A stretch of DNA of 64,000 nucleotides from Rhodomyrtus psidioides. Lineage: Eukaryota; Streptophyta; Magnoliopsida; Myrtales; Myrtaceae. Positions 21,081 to 31,540 of this stretch are shown one piece after another. The stretch spans positions 1,798,001 to 1,862,000 of the forward strand of contig JAILYB010000132.1 of the NCBI GenBank assembly GCA_021437785.1, written 5' to 3'. Both the position numbers and the translations under genes were made by a program. Every line of letters starts with the position of its first letter. Within the stretch, counting starts at the first letter, position 1. Under the pieces are notes generated by a model. The model had not been told where the DNA came from. It did no database searches and was given only the letters and a program-made list of their open reading frames with translations.

Positions 21081-22250
21081 TGTCGCGACCCTCTTGAGGT
21101 TGTCGGGCTCTCGAGGGCTAATGGGCCGTCCTGTCTGGTCGGACGCGGGCCTCTCCCAAGGCCCATTACCCAAATCACAACGGAGGTATGCGTGATCGAC
21201 TTTCAGTGTGGTCTAGTGACATGTGCTAAGTGTGCATGCAATGGAGTCGCCACCAATCATTTTTTTAGGGTATGATTGGACCACCCAATCGAATAGTTGG
21301 GAGTTTCTATTCAATTCTGCGAGAACCAGAGAAATGGTTTCGGGGACTTAGTTACACCAACTGTCAGAGTTGACGCCCTTTCGGTACCTAAGTTGACTGA
21401 ATTTTCTAGCCTGAGATTTATGCGGATGAATAAGATATGAACCCTAAATCTAGAAATTCATGTAGATAAGAGTGATTATCCTAGCAATCACAATCAGTAA
21501 TAAAATGCCCAACTCAAGGAATCTAGATATGCAAATAAATCACATGGCATTTCTAATAAGGTCCTATTTATCAATCACAGTTCAAGAATGATTTAGCTGT
21601 CCTAGCCATTCTACACACGATCTAACCTAATAAAAGCATTAGGAAGCATCGAAGGAGTTCGAGAGTACTCACATGGGGTTCGCCATGCCCTGGTTTGGTC
21701 TTGGACGAGCTATCGAGCTCATGCCGACCCGATTATATTTGGGGATCCACTCGGCGTTTTACACCATGAAATCATGTGAAACAAAAACGAAAATATTCAG
21801 CAAGGGGCATTTATTGTAGATGGTGGTCAATCTAATTGGACGTCAAGACTAAAAAAGATGTAGAAATTTACAAATTAAAATACTCGAATGACATTTTTTT
21901 GCCAAATTCAACTCTATGCGTCGTGAAGAAACACATGCAATTGAACTTGAATTTTGACTATTTATGAGTTCAAAATGTAAAAGAAATTAAAATAAAAATA
22001 TTGACTATTTTTCTATATTTTTACGACATCGAACGCTATTTTTCTTCATTTTTCATGTATTTTTCTATTTTTGGAAAATATTAAAAAATATTTAAAAATA
22101 TGAAAAATTATTTTTTTTATCAAAAATGGTTCCTTTAGCTTGGTCAAGGCTACCAAAGATGATTTTTTTATTTTTTTAACTTTTTATAGATTTTTTATGA
22201 ATTTTTTAAAAATAAACTATGAAAGACTGATCAAAAATCAGGTGTCAACA
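21081..22250 (-). repeat. 5' LTR of copy 1 (element minus strand)
   Basis: 1,170 bp, apparently identical to 10734-11903. It ends on the right in GGTGTCAACA followed by the GTAAC duplication at 22251-22255. As the upstream LTR of the minus-strand element it should drive genomic RNA that includes the HD-GARP gene in sense. Confidence 0.95.
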
Positions 22251-23508
22251 GTAACATAGGTTCGAAACTTTCTAGGTTTGGCAGGCTACTACAGGAGGTT
22301 GTGGAGAAGTTCTCCTCTATAGCCACTCCTCTGACGAGGTTAACAAAGAAGGATACACGGTTCGAATGGACGGATAAGTGCGAAAGGAGTTTTCAGGAAC
22401 TTAAGCATCGACTGACGACCGCGCCCATATTGACGACTCCTTATGGACCTGGAGGTTATGAGATCTACAGTGATGCGTCGCTAAAGGGATTAGGATGCGT
22501 TCTAATGCAGCATGGAAAAGTTGTTGCTTATGCGTCGTGACAGTTAAGACCTCACGAGATGAACTACCCGACGCATGATTTGGAACTGGCAACTATCATC
22601 TTCGCATTGAAAATTTGGAGGCATTATTTGTACGGAGAAAGGTTTCAGATTTATACGGACCATCAAAACTTGAAGTACTTGTTTTCTCAAAAGGAGTTGA
22701 ACATGAGGCAACGTCGATGGATTGAGTTGCTTAAGGTTTATGATTGTGATATCATATATCACCCCGGGAAGGCAAATAAGGTCGTGAATGCACTCAATCG
22801 GAAATCAAGCATCGCGCACTTGATGGTTAAAGAATGGACTCTATTGGAAGGAATAAGGGATTCAGAGTTCAAGTTTGAGATTTGCCAACTGTCGAGTCTA
22901 CTAGCTACGTTGAGAATCGAACCAGAAATCCAGGAAAAGGTAAAGGCTTCGCAGTCTACGGACCCTGACATGCAAAAGATCCTGGAGATGGATGCCGCAA
23001 AAAGGAAACCTGACTTTCAAGTGTAAGAGGATGGAATTCTGAAGTTTCGTGGACACCTATGCGTACCCAATGACGAGGAATTAAAGGAAATGATCTTATC
23101 GGAAGCTCATAGGAGCAACTACAGTATTCATCCGGGTAGCATCAAGATGTATCAGAATTTGCATCAGCACTACTGGTGGAACGGAATGAAGGTGGATGTC
23201 GCCAAGCATGTGGCTAAGTGTTTGACGTGCCAGCAAGTTAAGGCTCAACATTGTAAGCCTGGTGGAATGTTACAGCCGTTGGGGATCCCGAGTGGAAATG
23301 GGAACACATCACCATGGACTTTGTGATGGGCTTACCGAGGAGTCAGAGAGGACACGACTCAATATGGGTAATAGTGGATAGACTGACTAAGTCCACGCAT
23401 TTCTTGGCAGTGAGAAAGGATTCGCCATGGATAGGTACGCAGAATTGTACATGCGGTACATAGTACGTCTTCATGGAGTCCTTGTAACAATCACTTCAGA
23501 TAGAGATC
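22251..23508 (+). pseudogene. gypsy-1 pol, second part: RNase H and integrase
   Basis: Continuation of gypsy-1 after the nested element: the RT thumb (RNFLGLAGYYRR), RNase H (EIYSDASLKGLGCVL, TDHQNLKYLF), the link segment (VYDCDIIYHPGKANKVVNAL), and the integrase HHCC zinc finger (HRSNYSIHPG with CLTCQQVKAQH). The start of the integrase core (MDFVMGLPRSQRGHDSIW, TITSDRD) follows. Damage: a 1-bp loss near 22297, stops at about 22538 and 23023, and frameshifts near 23290 and 23430. It ends abruptly near 23508 where copia-2 sequence in the opposite strand begins; the remaining core and the 3' LTR are not seen in the window. Confidence 0.9.
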
Positions 23509-24396
23509 AGAAAGAGTATAAGGAGCAGAAAAATTGTGTTGAATTCCAAATTCATCATAGAAATCAGAAAAACCTTGATTTTCAAATTCTCCCCCATGAT
23601 CAGTTTTTATGCAGGAAATAGTATAACATTTTTCATTTTGAACTCTTTTTGCAAATTTTGAAAAAGATGAAAAAGCATCATTTTTGTGTGCAAGAAATAA
23701 TACCCATGTAAATCTTGAGAAATCATCAATAATAACAAGATAGTATTTCTTACCTCCGAGACTTAAAGTCCTGTTTGGTCCAAAAATATCCATGTGAGGT
23801 AGCTGTAGGGTTTGCTTATAAGAAACTTGATTTATAGACTTGAAAGTACTTCTTACCAGCTTGCCTAATGCACATGCATGACATAGTCCTCCTTCTTCAA
23901 ACTTTGTTTGAGGTAACCCTCTAACAAGTGCATTTTTAGATAGCTTTGAAATATGTTTCACACTAATATGCCCTAGTTTTCTATGCCACAACTCAGATTC
24001 ATCCTTAATAGAGATAAGGCATTTTTCATTTTCAGAATCAATATCTAAAAGATAAATCTTTCTATGCCTTCGACCAGTAAAGTTTTGCTTCTTATCCTTG
24101 CTTATACCTATGCATTTTAAATCTTGAAAACAAAATTCATAACCAGAGCCACAGAGTTGACTTACAGAGATTAGATTGTAGTTTAGTCCTTTGACTAAAG
24201 AGACATCATTTACTGTCAGATTCCCAATTTTGACAGTTCCTTTTCCAATGACCTTTCCTTTGTTTCTTCCTCCAAAAGACACACTTCTACCATTGTATTT
24301 TGATAGAGATACAAATATATATGGATTACCAGTCATGTGACTCGAGCATCCACTGTTCAGAAACCATTTGTTCTTCTTTCTCTTTAGTACCTGCAA
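23509..24396 (-). pseudogene. copia-2 pol fragment: protease end and integrase N-terminal part
   Basis: On the minus strand, an open frame carries the protease active-site region (KWFLNSGCSSHMTGNP), the GAG-pre-integrase domain (LWHRKLGHISVKHISKL with CHACALGK) and the start of the integrase core (HMDIFGPNRTLSLGGKKYYL, IDDFSRFTW, KTDHGGEFENQGF, IQHNFSAPYT). It stops within the core at the junction with gypsy-1 near 23509-23515, so RT, RNase H and the 3' LTR are missing. It is a close relative of copia-1 pol at 27776-28736. The orientation is opposite to both gypsy-1 and copia-1. Confidence 0.9.
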
Positions 24397-24950
24397 GAAA
24401 TAAATAGCTCACTGTTTTTTTGGTACCCATGCTTTCTTGGGTCCTTCTGTGTTAGTAAAACTTATTGACCTTCTGTTAATAGGTCTCCAGACTGTCTTGC
24501 AATAGTCCTTATTATGGCTAGGATCACCACAATTCACACAAGGCTGACGCATGTAAGATCTAGTAAACTGTTTGTAAAGTGCTGTCTATAAATAGGAATA
24601 GTAGGCTTTTGGAAATTTATTTTAATAAAGTAATTTTTTAGAACACTTTCCTTTTTTAACCCAAGCCTGATCTATCATTAAAAGGTATTTGTTTTGAAAT
24701 GATATTGTCCAAAGTTTTTGAGCTTTGTGAAAACCTTTTTGAAATATCGTCAATTTTTTCTTTTAAAGAAGTATTCTCTTTTGAAATGAAATTATGACTT
24801 TCTTTCAATTGATGAAATTCTTGTTGTAGAAATTCAATTTTTTCTTTCTGAGAAGTATTTTGTTGTTTTAAAGAGCAATTTTCCTTTTTCAAAACAGAAA
24901 ATCTTTCAAGAGTTTCTTTATAAATTTTGCAAAGTTCATCAATATACTCT
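24397..24950 (-). pseudogene. copia-2 gag C-terminal coiled coil and spacer
   Basis: Minus-strand continuation between copia-2 protease and the inserted copia-1. It encodes a coiled coil (EYIDELCKIYKETLERFSVL, LKQQNTSQKEKIEFLQQEF), matching copia-1 27218-27490, then spacer with a second zinc-knuckle remnant. The frame is interrupted at 24951 by copia-1 and resumes at 35569. A naive ORF at 24656-25207 joins this fragment to copia-1 LTR sequence and is therefore an artefact of nesting. Confidence 0.85.
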
Positions 24951-25076
24951 GAAACTGTTGTGAAAATTCTCCTGTATTTTGATTCTGACAAAACCTTCAA
25001 AAGAAATTGTTTAATGAGATGTGATGCAGGAAGAATGTGTAAGCAGCAGGTTGAGTGACTCCAATTCTGTCGCACT

Positions 25077-25163
25077 GACCAAGGGTCAGACGGAAGTGCT
25101 GCTGACGAAGGGTCAGATGGAAGTGCTTCTGACGAAGGGTCAGATGGAAGTGCTCCTGACGAT
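25077..25163 (+). repeat. 27-bp LTR minisatellite, 3 units
   Basis: Unit GGTCAGATGGAAGTGCTCCT plus GACGAAG. Three units here against six in the 3' LTR (34511-34680). Related units occur in the copia-2 LTR near 55760-55880. Confidence 0.85.
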
Positions 25164-25617
25164 CTAAACAGTGACGGATGGATCACATCAAATCTCCGTA
25201 TTACCATTCCGTGCCAACTGATCTAGTAAGAAACAAATCTTCTTATAGACGAATCTGAAGAAAGATCAGTCTCCGCATTTTACAAAACACGAAGACCCAC
25301 GTATGGCAGGTTTCCGATCAAGGCAAGTGATATTCGATTATCCTGATATCCCTTCTAATCAATTAAGGGACTTTCTACAATGGGATATCATCTTCTAAGG
25401 AATATATCTTTGGGAATCAACTCAAACTTATCACACTTATGGAAGCTGGAGATTCAGTTGTATGGGCGACTGAATCAGAAGGGTTCAATGTCTTACCCAA
25501 CGGTCTACATATCTTCTGAAGATATAGTCTCGTTCAATCACGATTGATGATGTCCAATTAAGGATTGAAGAGCGATCCCTTGGCTGGAATCCAACGGCTA
25601 ATTCAGAGGCAGGGGAG

Positions 25618-25625
25618 TATAAAAG
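25618..25625 (+). promoter_or_regulatory. TATA box of copia-1 5' LTR
   Basis: TATAAAAG about 430 bp before the LTR end, repeated at the equivalent place in the 3' LTR (35134) and in the copia-2 LTR (55240-55247, minus strand). Likely start of R region transcription about 30 bp downstream. Confidence 0.7.
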
Positions 25626-26051
25626 AAGAATCATGATGGACTAAGGGAAAAGGGGGGGGGCGAACAACAATCCAAAGTGCAAGCATAATTTGAGTTTCAT
25701 CCAAAGAGTATTCTGTGTACTCAAAATCCTTCATTGTGAAAATCTGTGTGAGAGAAAAACCAAGTACTTGAGTGTTTGTAATCCTCTTGATTCTTCATAG
25801 TGAAATCCAGCCGATCGGCTGTCATCGTGGGAGAGTGGACGTAGGCTTGATCTAAGCTGAACCACTATAAACATCGTGTGCAACATTCTCTTCTCTAAAC
25901 CCTTACCTTTGCGTTTAGATTTTCTGTACATTGTTATACTGTTCTTGTTCCTAATCGTACACTGAATTTTATTTATTCCGTAAGAAATTTCAATTTTATT
26001 CAGAATCTCCTATTCACCCCCCCTCTAGGAGATATTGCTAGATCCATCAAT

Positions 26052-26063
26052 TGGTATCAGAGC
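26052..26063 (+). other. Primer-binding site of copia-1 (tRNA-Met type)
   Basis: TGGTATCAGAGC two bases after the LTR end. Confidence 0.93.
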
Positions 26064-26114
26064 AGGTTGCTCATTTTACGAAGTGTTTATTGACTTCAGA
26101 GTTAACGATCTATT

Positions 26115-27490
26115 ATGTCTAGCAATCACTCTTTAGGAACAAGCGATTCGCACTTTGCCAACAAGCCACCATATTTTGATGGAAAGGACTACAATATGTG
26201 GAGCAACAAGATGAAGTGGTTCTTCAAAGCCTATGATGATCTGATGTGGGATGTCGTTACGAATGAAGTAGTTCCTGCAAATGCTACAAATCCAACCTCT
26301 GCTGACGGAGTAAATACTATCACAACAACGACTGATGCTGAAAAAGCTAAAAGAAGAGGCCTTGATTCTAAAGCTGTCAATGCTCTCTTTTGTGCCTTAT
26401 CTACCCCTCTCTATAATCGTGTCTCATATGAGGAATCATCAAAGGCAATATGGGATAGACTTCATGTTACCTTTCAAGGAACAAATCGTGTAAAAGAAAC
26501 AAAGCTCGGTATTTTACCGAGTGACTATGAAGCATTTGAAATGAAGCCTGATGAATCTATTGCAGATATGATAGACAGGTTTCAGACTCTGGAAAGTGGA
26601 CTTGCAAGACAAGGCGCACCTATCGCTAAACCAATGCAAGTCAGGAAGATACTGCGTGGACTCACAGATGATTGGAATTACATCAAACCATCAATTCAAG
26701 AATGCCAAACAATCAGACCACTCTCGGTGGATGAGCTAGTCGGGACTTTGCAATCCTATGAAACAGAACGAGCAAACAAAAAGGGAGAACAGAAAGGTAA
26801 AAAATCTATTGCCTTAAAAACTGAAATTAATCAATATTTTTCTGATACAGATGATGAAGATGAGGATGATGAAGAATTAGCCCTCATGGTCAAGAAATTT
26901 AGGAAGATGGCTCGGAAAGGCAGAAACATCAAAGGAAAGAAACCTTGGAAGAAGAGTGATGTGAAAATATCAAGCAACGACTCACAAGATAGCAAAGACG
27001 TGATCTGCTTTCACTGTAAGAAGGCAGGACATATCAAACCAAACTGCCCAATTTTGAAGAAGGACAACTCAAGTATGAGAAGTACAAGAAGGCTCTAAAG
27101 GCAGAAACTTTAAGTGATTCTGATGAAAGCGAAAATGATTATGCAAACATCTGTCTCATGGCCGAATCAGATTCAAGTTCAAATTCAGAAACTGGGGTAT
27201 GTTCATCTGAACTCCTTGATGAAGTTATTGAATATATTGATGAATTGTGTAGAAACTACAAAGAAGCTCTTGAAAAAGTTTCTTGTTTGAAAAAGGAAAA
27301 TGCTTCCTTGAAACAACAGAATTTGTCCCAAAAAGAAAAAATTGATTTTCTACAACAAGATTTTCACCAGATGAAAGAAAATCATGATTTGGTTTCAAAA
27401 GAAAATGCTTCCTTGAAAGAAAAAGTTTTCGATATATCAAAAAGGTTTTCACAAAGCTCAGTAACTCTGAATAGCATTATTTCAAAATAA
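26115..27490 (+). pseudogene. copia-1 gag (one frameshift)
   Basis: Starts at 26115 (MSSNHSLGTSDSHFANKPPY). The capsid part resembles plant copia gag (YFDGKDYNMWSNKMKWFF; DRLHVTFQGTNRVKETKL; ADMIDRFQTLESGLARQG; KILRGLTDDWNYIKPSIQEC). An acidic stretch (DTDDEDEDDEE) and a CCHC knuckle (CFHCKKAGHIKPNC) follow. A frameshift near 27060-27098 ends the first frame. The next frame (27158-27490) carries a 100-residue coiled coil matching copia-2. A second zinc knuckle (CVNCGDPRHTKDYC) is readable near 27635-27680. Gag packages the element RNA; the break means one uninterrupted product is not expected. Confidence 0.9.
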
Positions 27491-27775
27491 ATACCCTTCA
27501 ATGACCGATCTGGGTTAGGCTTTAAAAAGGAAAGTAGCCAAATAAATTTCTTTAAAACTGAATTTCGAAAACCAACGTTTTCCGATTACAAGCATCATTT
27601 TCATAAGCATTTTACTAGATCCTACATTCGACAATCCTGTGTGAACTGTGGTGATCCTAGACATACTAAGGATTACTGCAAAAAAATTTGGAGACCTATT
27701 AAAAGGTCAAAACCTACTAACACAGAAGGACCCAAGAAAACATAGGTACCAAAGAAACAGTAAGTTGTTTATTTA

Positions 27776-28736
27776 TTGCAGGTACCAAAGAGAAGGAAGA
27801 ACAAGTGGTTTCTGGATAGTGGTTGTTCAAGTCACATGACTGGAAATCCAGATGTATTTATATCCTTCTCAGATTATGATGGAAGAAGCGTGTCTTTTGG
27901 AGGAAAGAACAAGGGAAAGGTCATCAGGAAAGGAAATGTAAAGATTGGAAATCTAACTGTTAAAGATGTCTCTCTAGTCAAAGGATTGAACTACAACTTA
28001 ATTTCTGTAAGTCAACTCTGTGACTCTGGATATGATATTTGGTTACAAGATCTAAAATGCACAGGTATGAGCAAGGATAAGAAGCAATCCTTCACGGGAC
28101 GAAGGCATGGGAACATTTATCTTTTAGATATTGATGCTGACTGTGAAAATGCAAAATGTCTTATTTCTGTTAAGGATGAATATGATCTTTGGCACAGAAA
28201 ATTAGGTCATATTAGTGTAAAACATATTTCCAAGATTTCCAAGAAGGGACTTGTTCGAGGATTACCTCAAACAAAATTTGAGAAAAGTGGACTATGTCAT
28301 GCATGCACACTGGGTAAGCAGGTAAGAAGTTCTTTTAAGTCCTTAAATCAAGTTTCCACTAAGCATTGTCTGCAGCTACTTCATATGGATATCTTCGGAC
28401 CAAATAGAACTCTAAGCATTGGAGGTAAGAAATATTGCCTTGTCATAGTTGATGACTTCTCTAGATTTACATGGGGTTTTATTTCTTGCTCACAAAAGTG
28501 AAGCTTTCATATCCTTCTCAAAACTTGCTAAAAGAATTCAAAATGAAAAGGGTTACACTATTTCCAGTTTGAGAACGGATCATGGGGAAGAGTTTGAAAA
28601 TCAAAGTTTCTCAGATTTTTGCACTGAGTTCGAAATTCAGCATAACTTCTCCGCACCTTATACTCCTCAACAAAATGGGGTAGTAGAAAGGAAAAAACAT
28701 ATCATTGCAAGAAATGGCCAGGACTCTTCTTATTGA
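27776..28736 (+). pseudogene. copia-1 protease and integrase (frameshifted)
   Basis: 27776-28501 encodes the protease active site (KWFLDSGCSSHMTGNP), the pre-integrase domain (DLWHRKLGHISVKHISKI, CHACTLGKQ) and the integrase start (HMDIFGPNRTLSIGGKKYCL). A small frameshift near 28475 moves the core to the frame of 28449-28736 (SLRTDHGEEFENQSF, NFSAPYTPQQNGVVERKKH), which carries the second Asp and the Glu of the DDE triad. The frame then stops near 28733. Confidence 0.9.
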
Positions 28737-30888
28737 GAGTAAAATTGCCTCTAACTTTTAGGCTGAGGCCGTTTCAACAGCATGTTATATCTTAAATCGA
28801 ATTTCTCTCAGACCTTTTTCTGAGAAAACCCCCTATGAATTTTTCAAAGAAAGAAAGCCTGATGTTGCATACTTTCATGTATTCGGTTGCAAATGTTTTA
28901 TTCTAAAGAATGCTAATAATCGAATTGGAAAGTTTGATGAGAGATCAGATGAAGGAATTTTCTTGGGATATTCAACAACAAGCAAAGCCTACAGAGTCTA
29001 CAACAAGAATACTCGTGCTGTTGAAGAATCAGTGAACATCAAGTTCGATGAAAGCTAACAGGATGATGAACCTGAATCCATTCAAATGCATACACTTCAT
29101 CAAGTCATGGACTCACGAGTAGACTCAGATGTGAATATTGGTTCGGAGAATGTTCAGAAGGAAACTTCCTCAGTTGAAGGAAGACCAGAAGATGAACAGA
29201 ATGAATCCACAACATCCTCAAATGATAGCCTTGACAAAAACTGGAAGCATAAGTCAAGTCATCCAAAGGAACTTATCATAGGTAGCATAAGTGAAGGCGT
29301 AAAGACAAAATCCAAGTTCAAGCAAGCAATGAGCAACATCGCCTTGGTATCTGAATTGGAGCCAAAAAGGATTGAAGATGCATTAGCAGATGAAAACTGG
29401 ATAAATGCAATGCAGGAAGAGCTACATCCGTTCAAGGTCAACAATGTTTGGGAACTGGTCAATCGTCCCAAAAATCGTCCAGTAATTGGAACAAAATGGG
29501 TATTCATAAACAAACTTGATGACAAAGAAAAAGTTGTAAGAAACAAAGCAAGACTTGTAGCAAAAGGCTACTCTCAAGAAGAAGGAATAGATTACGATGA
29601 AACTTACGCACCGGTTGCCAGGTTAGAAGCCATTATGCTACTTCTTGCTTATGCTTGTTACAATGATTTCAAACTTTTTCATATGGACGTGAAAAGTGCC
29701 TTCCTAAACGGGTATATCAAAGAAGAGGTATATGTTGAACAACCTCCTAGTTTCGAAGAACCTAGAGAAAAGGATCTGGTATATGTCTTAAAAAAGGTAC
29801 TCTATGGATTGAAACAAGCACCTCGCGCTTGGTATGAAAGGTTAAGTAACTTTCTATCTCAACACAGCTTCACTAAAGGTAATGTAGACACCACTCTTTT
29901 TATTCAAAGAAAAGGTAAAGATATCCTTTTAGTTCAAATTTATGTTGATGATATTATATTTGGTTCCTCTAATGAACTTCTCTGCAAGAAATTTTCTAAA
30001 GCAATGCAGGATGAATTTGAGATGAGTATGATGGGAGAATTACGGTTCTTTCTTGGTCTTCAAATTCATCAATCTCAGAAAGGAACTTTCATATTTCAAG
30101 AGAAGTATGCACTGGAAATAGTGAAGAAATTTGGTCTGGAGAATGGCAAGAAGACAGAAACTCATATGTCTCACTCCTCCAAATTAGATAAAGATGAAGA
30201 TGGAAAGGAAGTTGATCCCAAACTATATCGGAGTATGATTGGATCATTACTCTATCTTACAGCTTCAAGACTAGACATCCTATATAGTGTTTGCTTATGT
30301 GCAAGATTTCAGTCAAGCCCAAGAGAATCACACCTATCAGCCGTCAAAAGAATAATCAAATACATAGGGACATATCCCAACTATGGTTTGTGGTACTCTA
30401 AATCTTCTGATTTTATACTAAAGGGATATTCAGATGCAGATCTTGCAGGTTGCAAAATTGACAGAAAGAGTACATCTAGAACTTGTCAGCTCATGGGAAA
30501 CATGCTTGTCTCATGGTATTCAAAGAAGCAAAATACAGTGGCACTCAATACAGCCGAAGCAGAATATGTATCTCTTGGAAGTTGTTGTACTCAAATACTT
30601 TGGCTAAAACAGCAGCTCAAAGACTATGGTGTTGAAGAATCAACTGTGGAAATCCTATGTGACAACACGAGTGTCATAAATCTTACAAAGAATTCCGTAC
30701 TTCACTCAAGAACAAAGCATATTGAGATCAAGCATCACTTCATACGTGATCATGTTCAGAACGGTGTTGTTAACATTCAATACATTGATACGAAAAATCA
30801 ACTTGCAGATATTTTTACTAAACCACTTGATAAACAGACTTTTAATTTTATTAGAAATGAATTATCCATCATTAACCTTCCTTCGTAA
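28737..30888 (+). pseudogene. copia-1 integrase end, reverse transcriptase and RNase H
   Basis: 28740-29058 still reads as the integrase C-terminal part (AEAVSTACYILNRISLRPF, VFGCKCFILKNANNRIGKFD, GIFLGYSTTSKAYRVYN) with stops near 28758 and 29056. From 29086 a 600-codon open frame holds the RT (KWVFINKLDDKEKVVRNKAR, DYDETYAPVARLEAIMLLLA, HMDVKSAFLNGYIKEEVYVE, catalytic IYVDDIIFGS) and RNase H (GYSDADLAGCKIDRKSTSRT, TAEAEYVSLGSCCTQILWLK, CDNTSVINLTKN, KHIEIKHHFIRDHV). The RT/RNase H half is intact; the upstream stops break the polyprotein. Confidence 0.93.
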
Positions 30889-30902
30889 GTATACCTTAGA
30901 AC

Positions 30903-31190
30903 AGGGAGCATCAGAAGAAGCATCAGAAGGAATGTCAGAAGGAACATCAGAAGGAGCATCAGAAGGAACATCAGAATGAGCGTCAGAAGGAGAGTCGGAA
31001 GGAGCGTCAGAAGGAACATCAGAAGGAGCGTCAGAAGGAGAGTCAGAAGGAACGTCAAAAGGAACGTCAGAAGGAGCGTCAGAAGGAGAGTCGGAAGGAG
31101 AGTCAGAAGGAGCATCAGAAGGAACGTCAGAAGGAACGTCAGAAGGAGCATCAGAAAGAGCATCAGAAGGAACACTAAAAGGATCGTAAG
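30903..31190 (+). repeat. 12-bp minisatellite between pol and the env-like ORF
   Basis: About 24 tandem units of TCAGAAGGA(A/G)C(A/G) type. All three forward frames stay open for long distances, giving Ser-Glu-Gly-Ala/Thr repeats or Arg/Val-rich ladders, so ORFs of 85-141 aa on both strands here are artefacts of the repeat. Confidence 0.92.
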
Positions 31191-31392
31191 AAGAAATTCA
31201 CAATTTTTTTTAAAAAGGGTCACAAGTCGAGGTCAGTATCTCTAAAAACTATCTTTTAGGTAAGTTCCTCATATGAATAGATATCTCCGATTATGTGATT
31301 GACGGTGATTAAGTGTTTTATTATAGAAACTTTTTATTTCCCTTTAGAAAATCAAAATTCTCTCTTTGGTTTCCAAAAATAACCGCCTCTTT

Positions 31393-31399
31393 TATAAAA
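31393..31399 (+). promoter_or_regulatory. Candidate internal promoter before the env-like ORF
   Basis: TATAAAA 148 bp before the presumed original ATG at 31541, followed by a CT-rich leader. The third ORF of SIRE-like elements must be expressed either from its own promoter or by splicing; this would be the simplest TATA candidate. Confidence 0.35.
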
Positions 31400-31540
31400 C
31401 GCCGAACCGTCACCTCTGTTCTCTCACTTTCAAATTTTTCTCAAATCAAAACCCTAAAATCGTGTCCAAAACCTCTCGCTCTCGATTTCCTCCTCAAAAC
31501 AACTCTCTTTCACTCAAAGTTTTAAACTTGATACGCATCA

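Larger units (their letters stand above)
10734..22250 (-). mobile_element. Non-autonomous LTR retrotransposon carrying transcription-factor cargo (copy 1)
   Basis: An 11,517-bp element bounded by two 1,170-bp direct repeats (10734-11903 and 21081-22250) and by a GTAAC target duplication. Orientation is minus: the primer-binding site lies beside the right LTR and the polypurine tract beside the left LTR. The LTRs start TGTTGACACCTG and end GGTCGCGACA. I find no gag, protease, RT or integrase. The interior holds a leader (21058 down to about 17817), an HD-ZIP/GARP gene in sense orientation (16227-17816), a divergent ORF (18464-19195), and a 3' region with a tandem-repeat array. This is the LARD-type layout (large non-autonomous derivatives), apart from the cargo genes. 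It would need proteins supplied by an autonomous partner, probably of the Tat/Ogre group, judging from the primer-binding site and the 3' repeats. Confidence 0.9.
24956..26049 (+). repeat. 5' LTR of copia-1
   Basis: 1,094 bp from TGTTGTGAAAATTC to ...AGATCCATCA. It contains TATAAAAG at 25618-25625 and three copies of a 27-bp repeat at about 25077-25163. Apart from the repeat number it is very similar to the 3' LTR. ORFs inside it (for example 25731-25931 minus) recur in the other LTR and are not genes. Confidence 0.95.

Noticed and set aside
10734..22250. First reading of copy 1 as a plus-strand element with the transcription factor in antisense
   Set aside because: No primer-binding site follows the left LTR; the TGG-starting site is beside the right LTR on the minus strand, and the purine tract is beside the left LTR. 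The element is minus, so the gene is in sense.
24656..25207. 183-aa minus-strand ORF with Ser-Asp-Pro repeats and a coiled coil, at first sight a new gene
   Set aside because: It crosses the GAAAC insertion point: one half is copia-1 LTR read backwards, the other is copia-2 gag. It is a nesting artefact. 34355-34723 is the same LTR reading in the other LTR.
30798..31245. Leu/Thr-rich 141-aa and Arg/Val-rich 89-aa ORFs, looking like a membrane protein and a basic repeat protein
   Set aside because: Both are alternate-frame readings of the 12-bp minisatellite.
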